Part shown: positions 1-4,827 of the stretch, piece by piece | Numbering within the stretch: position 1 is the stretch's first letter | How the letters are laid out: every line of letters starts with the position of its first letter | Source: Deltaproteobacteria bacterium | Lineage (GTDB): Bacteria; Desulfobacterota; UBA8473 | Reading direction: 5' to 3' | Length of the DNA: 5,341 nucleotides | Assembly: GCA_030623035.1 (NCBI GenBank) | Contig: JAUXFK010000199.1 | Location: 1-5,341, forward strand | The notes under the pieces: model-generated | Database searches by the model: none | What the model was told of the DNA's origin: nothing | What the model saw: the letters and a program-made list of their open reading frames with translations, nothing else | Position numbers and translations under genes: made by a program

Positions 1-146
1 TAGTGTCCATCCATAAATGGCCCTTTTGCCCAATCTCTGTGTCAGGCTCAGATTTTAATCCTCGAAATATGTACATATATTCCTGTGGTTAAAATCTTCG
101 CCTTTCTTGATCTTGAACAAAATCGCTCATTTCTGGATGGACACTA
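1..146. mobile_element. MITE-like palindromic element, TA-bounded
   Basis: Positions 1-19 (TAGTGTCCATCCATAAATG) are the reverse complement of 128-146 with one mismatch. The symmetry continues inward around the same centre (about 73.5): 44-58 pairs with 89-103 at 13 of 15 positions, and the middle is a perfect ATATGTACATAT palindrome at 67-78. The whole 146 bp is therefore one long imperfect palindrome with no coding capacity. Both outer ends are TA, which would fit a TA target duplication as made by IS630/mariner-type transposases. That family link is an inference, because no transposase is present and the left flank lies outside the window. It ends 125 bp before the oxidoreductase start and could supply a transcribed hairpin or terminator-like structure there. 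Confidence 0.75.
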
Positions 147-171
147 AATAGTTCACCTTGAAAGGTTCCGT

Positions 172-241
172 AAATCGTAATTGTTTCGTCATCTTAATGA
201 GTTTTCGAGTTTTTATGATCTGGCTAAACAGTTACGAATTT
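172..241. repeat. Inverted repeat in the oxidoreductase leader
   Basis: The arms 172-186 (AAATCGTAATTGTTT) and 226-241 (AAACAGTTACGAATTT) are reverse complements with one mismatch and one single-base gap, separated by 39 bases. The repeat lies between the MITE-like element and the start codon at 272. It could be an operator for a dimeric regulator or an mRNA leader hairpin; nothing in the sequence decides between these. No convincing -35/-10 pair was found next to it. Confidence 0.4.
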
Positions 242-257
242 CTCATAAACGATCACA

Positions 258-264
258 GAGAGGA
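258..264 (+). promoter_or_regulatory. Ribosome binding site fixing the start at 272
   Basis: GAGAGGA lies 7 bases before the ATG at 272. The reading frame is open upstream to a TTG at 158, but those 38 extra codons have no Shine-Dalgarno and encode no family-like sequence, so 272 is the better start. Confidence 0.7.
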
Positions 265-271
265 CATAGAT

Positions 272-1669
272 ATGAATCAAAGAGACATTACAGATGCGGA
301 TATCGCTTTATTCAAGTCTATCGTTGCCCCTGAAAGAGTCTCAAAAGGAGAATCCATCATAGAGCTACACTCCAAGGATGAATCCTTTCACCAAAGATGC
401 AGGCCCGATGTCGTTATATTCCCCAGGTCAAAAGAAGAGATCAGCAATATCCTCAAACTGGCAAACGAAAGAAAGCTGCCGGTTACCCCATGGGGGGCCG
501 GAACGAGCCTTGAAGGGAATCCAATCCCTTCCATGGGGGGTATTGTCCTGGACATGCAGGAGATGAACAGGATACTCGAAGAAAGAGAAGGGGATTTTCA
601 GGTAATCGTTGAACCCGGGGTTGTATATAAGGACCTTAACAAGAAATTTGAAAAAAAGGGGCTTTTCTTCCCTCCTGATCCAGGTGCTCCAGCCACAATC
701 GGGGGAATGGTTGCCAATAATGCCAGCGGTATCCAGACCCTAAAATACGGGGCCACAAAGGACTATGTAATGAGGTTAGAGGTTGTAATCCCCACAGGTG
801 AGATAATGACCATAGGCTCCAATGCTGTTAAAACTTCTTCCGGTTATGATCTTTGCCGGTTATTTACAGGGTCGGAAGGAACCCTGGGAGTAATCACTCA
901 AATAACCCTGCGTCTTGCCCCCCTCCCCATGCATTTTACTGCTGCACTGGTAAACTTCAACTGCATTGAAGACACAACACGATCGATATATCAAATAATG
1001 TGTACGGGGATTATACCCGCTGCTCTTGAATTCCTTGACGGAGATGTAATCGATGCGATTAATGCATACAAGAGCACTCAATATGAGGAGAAACCCACCC
1101 TGTTTATGGAATTTCACGGAAGCAATGAAGCTGGACTTTTAGAGGAACTCACTATCATAAAGGAAATATGTTTCTCGAATAACTGTTCCGTCTTTGAATC
1201 TGGAATTGGGAGAGAAGAGAGGAACCGACTCTGGGAGGCCAGGTATGATACGTTTGAGTCTATGAAAAACGCAAATAGAGGGATGGAGATTATCATTATA
1301 GATACTGCCGTCCCCCTCTCAAAATACCCGCAGATGGTTGATTTTGCCCGTAATGAATCCATTTCAAATGGCATAAAGGGTTATGTGTTTGGCCATGCAG
1401 GAAGCGGCAACCTCCATATGGGGCTGATCAAAGACCCGGATGACACAAAACAGGCAGAGACAGCAATGAAAGTCAACGACGCGATCGTCAAATTTGCCAT
1501 TGATCTTGGAGGTACATCAACAGGGGAACATGGAGTTGGGATAGGAAAACGCAAATTCATGGTCCATGAACATGGCGTAAGCTTAGAGGTGATGAAGCGT
1601 ATCAAGGATGTTTTCGATCCAAATGGGATAATGAACCCCGGAAAGATTTTTTTTAATCTCTCAGCCTGA
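272..1669 (+). CDS. FAD-binding oxidoreductase, GlcD / D-lactate dehydrogenase family
   Basis: This is a 465-aa flavoprotein of the glycolate oxidase GlcD / D-lactate dehydrogenase type. The family oxidises D-2-hydroxy acids (D-lactate, glycolate, D-2-hydroxyglutarate) to 2-oxo acids through FAD, passing electrons to a partner subunit or carrier. Seen: an N-terminal PCMH-type FAD domain with PWGAGTSLEGN (73-83), PPDPGAPATIGG (134-145) followed by NNASG, and GSEGTLGV (200-207). The C-terminal oxidase domain has FGHAGSGNLHM (373-383), GGTSTGEHGVG (413-423) and FDPNGIMNPGK (448-458). The length is normal and the gene appears intact. Position 378 is Ser where many relatives have Asp (GHxGDGNLH). 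No glcE, glcF or lactate permease gene is in the window, so the exact substrate cannot be told. It stands alone, with mobile elements on both sides. Confidence 0.93.
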   Translation: MNQRDITDADIALFKSIVAPERVSKGESIIELHSKDESFHQRCRPDVVIFPRSKEEISNILKLANERKLPVTPWGAGTSLEGNPIPSMGGIVLDMQEMNRILEEREGDFQVIVEPGVVYKDLNKKFEKKGLFFPPDPGAPATIGGMVANNASGIQTLKYGATKDYVMRLEVVIPTGEIMTIGSNAVKTSSGYDLCRLFTGSEGTLGVITQITLRLAPLPMHFTAALVNFNCIEDTTRSIYQIMCTGIIPAALEFLDGDVIDAINAYKSTQYEEKPTLFMEFHGSNEAGLLEELTIIKEICFSNNCSVFESGIGREERNRLWEARYDTFESMKNANRGMEIIIIDTAVPLSKYPQMVDFARNESISNGIKGYVFGHAGSGNLHMGLIKDPDDTKQAETAMKVNDAIVKFAIDLGGTSTGEHGVGIGKRKFMVHEHGVSLEVMKRIKDVFDPNGIMNPGKIFFNLSA

Positions 1670-1714
1670 TCCAAGGGGATTGGGCAAACAGGCCATTCCC
1701 GGACTAAATATCAC

Positions 1715-1968
1715 GAAACCGAGTAACTATTCAGCCACAGATTCACACAGATGAACACAGACAGGTTTAAATGCAAAGAAATTACGGATATTATTCTTAG
1801 AAGTTTTTATGAAGTTTATAAATGAACTTGAAGGCAACAAATATTGAAGTTGGCTTATTATTGAATTTTGGCAGGAAACCAGAGTTCAAAAGGTATGTAT
1901 ATGATAATAAAAGAAAAAATATCAGTGATGATCAGCGTAGATCGGCGGCTGAATAGTTGCGAAACCGA
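1715..1968. mobile_element. Inverted-repeat element with 8-bp target duplication, carrying a GxxExxY remnant
   Basis: GAAACCGA occurs at 1715-1722 and again, in the same orientation, at 1961-1968. Between the copies lies a 238-bp unit (1723-1960) with inverted ends: GTAACTATTCAGCC on the left and, read from the other strand, GCAACTATTCAGCC on the right. The similarity continues less perfectly for about 40 bases. Direct repeats directly outside inverted ends are the signature of insertion with target-site duplication. The left end holds three decamers (CACAGATTCA, CACAGATGAA, CACAGACAGG at 1736-1765). The cargo is a broken GxxExxY gene. No transposase is present, so movement must have been in trans. 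Removing the element would place the left flank ending in GAAACCGA directly before AAAAGGAGG of the next gene. Confidence 0.75.
1751..1956 (+). pseudogene. GxxExxY family protein, internally deleted and frameshifted
   Basis: ATG at 1751 opens MNTDRFKCKEITDIILRSF followed by YEVY, which matches the N-terminus of GxxExxY proteins as I know them (EI-x-II-x-x-FYxVYNxLG). An extra A near 1820-1822 then shifts the frame into TGA at 1823. In the +1 frame, 1828-1953 reads LKATNIEVGLLLNFG, then RKPEFKRYVYDNKRK, ending at TAG 1954-1956, which is the family's C-terminal segment. The central half, including the G-x-x-E-x-x-Y motif itself, is missing. The junction is near the sequence ACTTG at 1826-1830, a possible microhomology between 'NEL' and 'YLKAT' codons (inferred). 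The family is usually about 120-140 aa and its function is uncertain. The stop codon lies inside the right inverted end of the surrounding element, so gene and element are one unit. Confidence 0.75.
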
Positions 1969-1970
1969 AA

Positions 1971-1977
1971 AAGGAGG
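1971..1977 (+). promoter_or_regulatory. Ribosome binding site of the 119-aa gene
   Basis: AAGGAGG lies 6 bases before ATG 1984. The inserted element's right target duplication ends at 1968, so the insertion spared the ribosome binding site but replaced everything upstream of it, including any native promoter. Confidence 0.8.
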
Positions 1978-1983
1978 CTTTAG

Positions 1984-2343
1984 ATGAAACAAGAAAAACA
2001 GAAAGAATCTATGGGTGAAGGTGCGAAAAAAAGCTTTACACAGACTTTTAAGACATATATTCAGGAGTTAAAGAACAGCATCCTCAATGAAATGGCCAAT
2101 TTGGGAACAGTAATGCCGCAACTGAGCAATTACAAGGAAGAATGCGACAGGCTTTTTAAGATCATGGATGAAATCGAAGATGGATTTATCGACGATTATT
2201 GGGAAACAATCAAAGAGGAATGTGACGGAGATTTTGACTCGTATTGTACAGACCTTGATGGAGGCGCAATACAACAGCTCCGCTCAAATGCAATGGCGAT
2301 ATATCGGGAAAAACATGGAAAAGACTTTTTCAGTTTTTCGTAA
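1984..2343 (+). CDS. Hypothetical protein, 119 aa, acidic
   Basis: I do not recognise this protein. It starts with a strong Shine-Dalgarno and ends at TAA 2341-2343. The first 30 residues are Lys/Gln-rich and predicted soluble. The middle (50-92) is strongly acidic, with a run of Asp/Glu around EIEDGFIDDYWETIKEEC and then DGDFDSYCTD. There are three cysteines (54, 80, 88), no signal peptide, and no membrane segment. Two EEC motifs (52-54 and 78-80) recur 26 residues apart. The acidic DxD-rich stretch could bind metal or mimic nucleic acid, but that is speculation. It is preceded by the GxxExxY element, which may have cut it off from its promoter, and followed by a transposase remnant on the other strand. 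The good ribosome site and absence of stops support a real gene. Confidence 0.7.
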   Translation: MKQEKQKESMGEGAKKSFTQTFKTYIQELKNSILNEMANLGTVMPQLSNYKEECDRLFKIMDEIEDGFIDDYWETIKEECDGDFDSYCTDLDGGAIQQLRSNAMAIYREKHGKDFFSFS

Positions 2344-2351
2344 CAGTTTAG

Positions 2352-2363
2352 CTTTTCGAAAAG
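2352..2363. repeat. 12-bp perfect palindrome
   Basis: CTTTTCGAAAAG lies 9 bases after the stop of the 119-aa gene. It lacks a GC-rich stem and a following T-run, so it is not a standard terminator. It may be a weak stem or chance. Confidence 0.25.
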
Positions 2364-2436
2364 AGTCGCTTCAACGGCAAAATAAAGACATAAGGTATAA
2401 AAGGGCTATTATTTAAAGGATTTTACTAGGGGAAGC

Positions 2437-2669
2437 GGGGTCAGCCCTGGAAAATAGAAATTAGCTTTTCTACCTGAATCCTTATCTATTAGAGGGATTT
2501 CTCAAAGTCGTTATCGTTTAATAATATTTTCTTCCTGTCGTTACAGTGGCTGATTATATGGTAGAAGCAGCCTTCTGATTGCAGTCGATAAGGTCGTGCC
2601 ATATTGCAAGAATTATAGGATCTTAGGAGGCAATGTCAAAGACTAAATTCTAGTTTCCAGGCTGACCCC
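2437..2669 (-). mobile_element. Internally deleted REP-associated Y1 transposase element
   Basis: The ends 2437-2464 (GGGGTCAGCCCTGGAAAATA...) and 2643-2669 are reverse complements, differing by two substitutions and one single-base gap over about 27 bases. Inside, on the minus strand, is the start of a Y1 (IS200-like, TnpA_REP) transposase gene and then, after a deletion, the other end. The element is 233 bp against well over 1 kb for an intact copy (family knowledge). No target duplication is seen, as expected for single-strand Y1 transposition. It marks the left edge of the AT-rich reverse transcriptase module. Confidence 0.75.
2489..2602 (-). pseudogene. Y1 (REP-associated) transposase, N-terminal 37 codons
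   Basis: Read from 2602 leftward on the minus strand, ATG opens MARPYRLQSEGCFYHIISH, then CNDRKKILLNDNDFEKSL, and a TAA at 2491-2489. This is the typical start of REP-associated tyrosine transposases (MARPLRxxxxGxxYHVxxRGNxRxxIFxxDxDxxxFL). Normal proteins have about 200-320 residues with a HUH motif and a catalytic Tyr; both are missing here, so the fragment cannot transpose DNA. In the usual RGN position this copy has HCN. The sequence just after the stop runs into the element's other end, showing that the centre was deleted rather than the gene being interrupted. Confidence 0.8.
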
Positions 2670-2736
2670 TTGATTCTTCGCTATACCCTATTCAAACCAA
2701 GTACGCGGCTATAAAATAGGACATTTCTATTTTGCG

Positions 2737-2771
2737 TTGACAAAATTGGTTTATATTTAAATTCATACAAT
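2737..2771 (+). promoter_or_regulatory. Possible promoter with perfect -35 box
   Basis: TTGACA at 2737-2742 is followed by a very AT-rich stretch. The best -10-like hexamer, TACAAT at 2766-2771, is 23 bases away, which is too far for sigma-70, and at the ideal 17 bases only AATTCA is found. An inverted repeat (AAAATAG/CTATTTT, 2713-2733) lies directly upstream and could be an operator. This is the best candidate for a start of transcription into the leader, but it is weak. Confidence 0.25.
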
Positions 2772-2824
2772 ATATATTATATGCTCTTTGAAAATCTTGG
2801 CCACATAGGACACAAACCTCCTTA

Positions 2825-2838
2825 GGCATATATATGCC
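2825..2838. repeat. 14-bp perfect palindrome GGCATATATATGCC
   Basis: A perfect dyad in the leader of the reverse transcriptase module. Such a compact symmetrical site suits a small dimeric HTH protein of the XRE type, and a broken XRE gene lies downstream at 3495. It could equally be an RNA hairpin stem. No second copy was seen in the window. Confidence 0.4.
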
Positions 2839-3176
2839 CAAGTTGAGCAACAAATATTTTATGTTGCTCCCGTTTGGCCTGCACGGCGTCTATCTGATCC
2901 CTGCACACATTCACTGGATGATTGAAGTTGCTTCTCTTTTTTCTTCTGATCTAACATTCACTATTAATTTAATGGTTAACACCTCCAATCAATCATGCCA
3001 CATTCACCAAATATCAGAGAATATCCTATTGTCGATTCTGGTTGGAATAATCAGAAAGTACATTTGACAAGGAAGGGTATGGGAAAGGATTGGCAAATAA
3101 ACAGTGCTGAATAATAACTGTTTATCAGAACTTAAATAGCAGGCTGTTTTTGAGCTAAAGCAGCTAAATCAAAGAG

Positions 3177-3188
3177 AAAGGAGGTGAT
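3177..3188 (+). promoter_or_regulatory. Exceptionally strong Shine-Dalgarno
   Basis: AAAGGAGGTGAT matches, over 12 bases, the complement of the bacterial 16S rRNA 3' end. GGAGG ends 8 bases before ATG 3193, so that ATG is chosen over the in-frame GTG at 3184, which lies inside the site. Confidence 0.7.
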
Positions 3189-3192
3189 TGCG

Positions 3193-3480
3193 ATGATTAG
3201 TAAACGTAATGTGGCCAAACTGGATAGAGTCTGTAGATTAGTAGAGGCTCTCCCAGGATATCATGGCTGCACCACGACTATTCGCAAGGCATGGAGAATA
3301 ACTCAACAGACAATAAAAGATTTGTCTGAAAGAGCTTACAATTCTGTGACTTCGAAAAAAGTGGTAAAAATTATTAAGTTTCTAGCAGAGTTATTTGCTT
3401 TGCTGGAACGGCTCAAAAATTTATTTAATTTCTGCCTACAACCATTTTTATATGGATATAAATATAGCTTTTATAATTAG
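3193..3480 (+). CDS. Small hypothetical protein, 95 aa, in the RT module
   Basis: I do not recognise this protein. The start is set by a near-ideal ribosome site. The N-terminus is basic (MISKRNVAKLDRVCRLVEAL). Residues about 28-72 (TTIRKAWRITQQTIKDLSER..., then a KKVVKIIKFLAELFALLERL segment) look like two or three amphipathic helices, and ITQQTIKDL resembles the recognition part of an XRE-like HTH, though not convincingly. The C-terminal 20 residues are aromatic and hydrophobic (FNFCLQPFLYGYKYSFYN). There is no signal peptide. Its stop at 3478-3480 touches the beginning of the broken HTH gene, and both lie upstream of the reverse transcriptase on the same strand, so it may be an accessory protein of that module. 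A 7-bp stem (CAGACAA/TTGTCTG, 3307-3328) lies within it, and the region could instead be part of a structured RNA. Confidence 0.5.
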   Translation: MISKRNVAKLDRVCRLVEALPGYHGCTTTIRKAWRITQQTIKDLSERAYNSVTSKKVVKIIKFLAELFALLERLKNLFNFCLQPFLYGYKYSFYN

Positions 3481-3749
3481 GCAAAAGACTAAAGATGATA
3501 AGAATTGCTGCCGGAATAAAGCAAAAAGATTTGTTAAATAAGCTCAATATTTAAGCATCTCTATTATCAATGTACGAAAACGGTTCAAGAGAGCCGTCTC
3601 TTAATTTTCTTGAAAACTTTACAAAATATTTTAATTTCTCCCTTTCTCAATTATTTGTATTGATGGGAGAAGATTCTATAAGTAACAATAAAGACAAAGC
3701 TATGTCTATTTTGAATGAGACGAAGAGCGATCGATATATTGTGTCTTAA
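3477..3749 (+). pseudogene. XRE-family helix-turn-helix gene with an in-frame TAA
   Basis: One frame reads LGKRLKMIRIAAGIKQKDL, then LNKLNI, TAA (3552-3554), ASLLSMYENGSREPSLNFLE, and on through NFTKYFNFSLSQLFVLMGED to TAA 3747-3749. This is a full Cro/CI-type HTH_3 domain: helix 1 (RLKMIR), helix-turn-helix with Q-K-D-L and NI-x-ASLLSMYENG, then the REPSLNFLENF helix. The stop occupies the position where relatives have Ser (GIS or NIS), so one change of TCA to TAA would explain it. The family-like residues LGKRLK before ATG 3495 follow a TAA at 3474 with no start codon among them, suggesting the original 5' end is lost too. ATG 3495 would give only a 19-residue peptide. The gene ends 26 bases before the RT start. 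HTH partners are known in some retrons, where such a protein may regulate or act as effector. Confidence 0.75.
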
Positions 3750-3775
3750 GAAAGAATCATTAAAAGCCAACTTTA

Positions 3776-4735
3776 ATGTCAAATAATCAGTCCCCTCATT
3801 TCCCTCTAAAATTAAACCTTAACTCACACAATCATCTCGCCCTTAGACTAGGTTATCCTATAGATACAATTGAGTATTTTAAAAAAAACAAGAACAGTAA
3901 TGTAAAGGAATTGATATTAAATCAAATAAAAAACGGAAAGCTTAAAGAGAGAGTGGTGTATAATCCTTCACCACAATATAAGAAGCTTCTACGAGCAATA
4001 AATTCAAAATTACTTCGAAGGTCCGTATTGCCTGAGGGGGTATTGGGCGGTGTGATTGGTAAATGCATAGACGATTTAGTAAAAGTTCATTGCAATCAAG
4101 AAGCCGTATTGTCGATGGACTTAAAAAAATTTTTCCCAAGCATAAAGTCTGGCAGAGTTGTTAAATTCTTTAGATCTGCTGGTTGTAGTCCTGACATTTC
4201 TGGTATACTAACGGATTTGGTAACATTGAAAGATTCACTTCCACAAGGATTCCCTACAAGTCCAATGTTAGCCAATTTAATAGCTTATGGTCTTGACATT
4301 CAACATATTATGCAGGGGCGTAAATATAATCTGCGTAGAACAAGATGGATTGATGACATTGTATTCTCAGGCAGATCAAAAGATTTGGCTATTAACGCAA
4401 AGTTACTATTAGGAGCCATAAAACCACATGGCTTTCAATTGAACAATAAGAAAACAGAATATAAAGTGCGATCCAACAACCCGATTGTTGTTGGTTTAGA
4501 TGTAAGCTGCAAGATCCCGCATGTCCCAATTGTTGCCATTGCTAAGGTTCGTGAGATTCTTTATGACTGTAAATACTCTGGTGTTAAGTCTGTACAAGTA
4601 GCTTATGAAAGTGATTCCTTCGGGCGTAAGAAAGATTTGAAAAGTTCGTTAAAAGGTAGGATCCAGTATATTGCAAGATACAATAAGGCAGAGGGGGAAG
4701 AACTTGTAGAAATTTTCAATTCTATTGATTATTGA
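3776..4735 (+). CDS. Retron-type reverse transcriptase
   Basis: A 319-aa RNA-directed DNA polymerase with fingers, palm and thumb only, and no maturase or endonuclease domain, as in retrons. Seen: RVVYNPSPQYKKLLRAI (59-75, RT1), VLSMDLKKFFPSI (111-123) with catalytic Asp115, LPQGFPTSP (155-163), WIDD (191-194) with catalytic Asp193 and Asp194, HGFQLNNKKT (218-227), and a thumb with LKGRIQYIARYNKAEGEEL (292-310). All three catalytic aspartates are present, so it is probably active. Odd points: Trp replaces Tyr in YxDD; the retron NAxxH signature before RT motif A is degenerate (LVKVH, 101-105, only His kept); the VTG signature is VVG (238-240). There is no Shine-Dalgarno before ATG 3776, so it may depend on translation coupling. 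Retrons make msDNA from a nearby RNA and often defend against phage. A DRT/UG-class RT is the main alternative. Confidence 0.88.
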   Translation: MSNNQSPHFPLKLNLNSHNHLALRLGYPIDTIEYFKKNKNSNVKELILNQIKNGKLKERVVYNPSPQYKKLLRAINSKLLRRSVLPEGVLGGVIGKCIDDLVKVHCNQEAVLSMDLKKFFPSIKSGRVVKFFRSAGCSPDISGILTDLVTLKDSLPQGFPTSPMLANLIAYGLDIQHIMQGRKYNLRRTRWIDDIVFSGRSKDLAINAKLLLGAIKPHGFQLNNKKTEYKVRSNNPIVVGLDVSCKIPHVPIVAIAKVREILYDCKYSGVKSVQVAYESDSFGRKKDLKSSLKGRIQYIARYNKAEGEELVEIFNSIDY

Positions 4736-4755
4736 TTGGAATCTTGATTGGAATC
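4732..4755. repeat. 12-bp perfect tandem duplication at the RT stop codon
   Basis: TTGATTGGAATC is repeated exactly at 4732-4743 and 4744-4755. The first copy contains the RT stop codon (TGA 4733-4735). About 30 bases later another 12-base period appears (GAGAGGAGG at 4786-4794 and 4798-4806). These look like local slippage duplications or a junction scar at the right edge of the RT module. No terminator hairpin is seen between the RT and position 4827. Confidence 0.6.
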
Positions 4756-4827
4756 ATTTATACATAACACCATGCTCTACCCTATGAGAGGAGGTGTGAG
4801 AGGAGGGACGCTGTTTAATAGTTCAAT

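Larger units (their letters stand above)
2670..3176 (+). other. Non-coding AT-rich leader with several hairpins; candidate retron RNA region
   Basis: About 500 bases with no credible gene. Structures seen: AAAATAG/CTATTTT (2713-2719 with 2727-2733), flanked by ACGC/GCGT; the perfect palindrome at 2825-2838; GAGCAAC/GTTGCTC (2845-2851 with 2863-2869), extended outward by imperfect pairing between about 2836-2841 and 2873-2878; ATAAACAGT/ACTGTTTAT (3097-3105 with 3117-3125), a perfect 9-bp stem with an 11-base loop. None has a following T-run. Retrons carry their msr-msd RNA upstream of the RT gene, sometimes with an accessory gene between, so this is the most likely place for such an RNA. I cannot assign msr, msd or a branching guanosine with confidence. 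Confidence 0.35.

Noticed and set aside
158..271. TTG start extending the oxidoreductase by 38 codons
   Set aside because: There is no ribosome site at 158, the extra residues are unlike the family, and a good Shine-Dalgarno precedes ATG 272.
1646..1660. GATT-T-run-AATC as a terminator of the oxidoreductase gene
   Set aside because: It lies within the last codons, has only a short AT stem and no T-run after the stem.
2834..3067. Open frame of 77 codons on the plus strand in the leader
   Set aside because: The start lies inside a 14-bp palindrome with no Shine-Dalgarno, the protein resembles nothing I know, and the region is better explained as structured non-coding DNA.
3064..3092. Second TTGACA as a promoter for the small ORF
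   Set aside because: No acceptable -10 hexamer is found at 15-19 bases.
3477..3749. Programmed read-through of TAA in the HTH gene
   Set aside because: Other genes here use TAA as a true stop, no recoding signal is visible, and the original start codon also appears lost.
3776..4735. Group II intron maturase or diversity-generating retroelement RT
   Set aside because: The protein has no maturase or HNH domain, there is no intron domain V-like sequence nearby, and no template/variable repeat pair was seen in the window. The thumb motif is of retron type.
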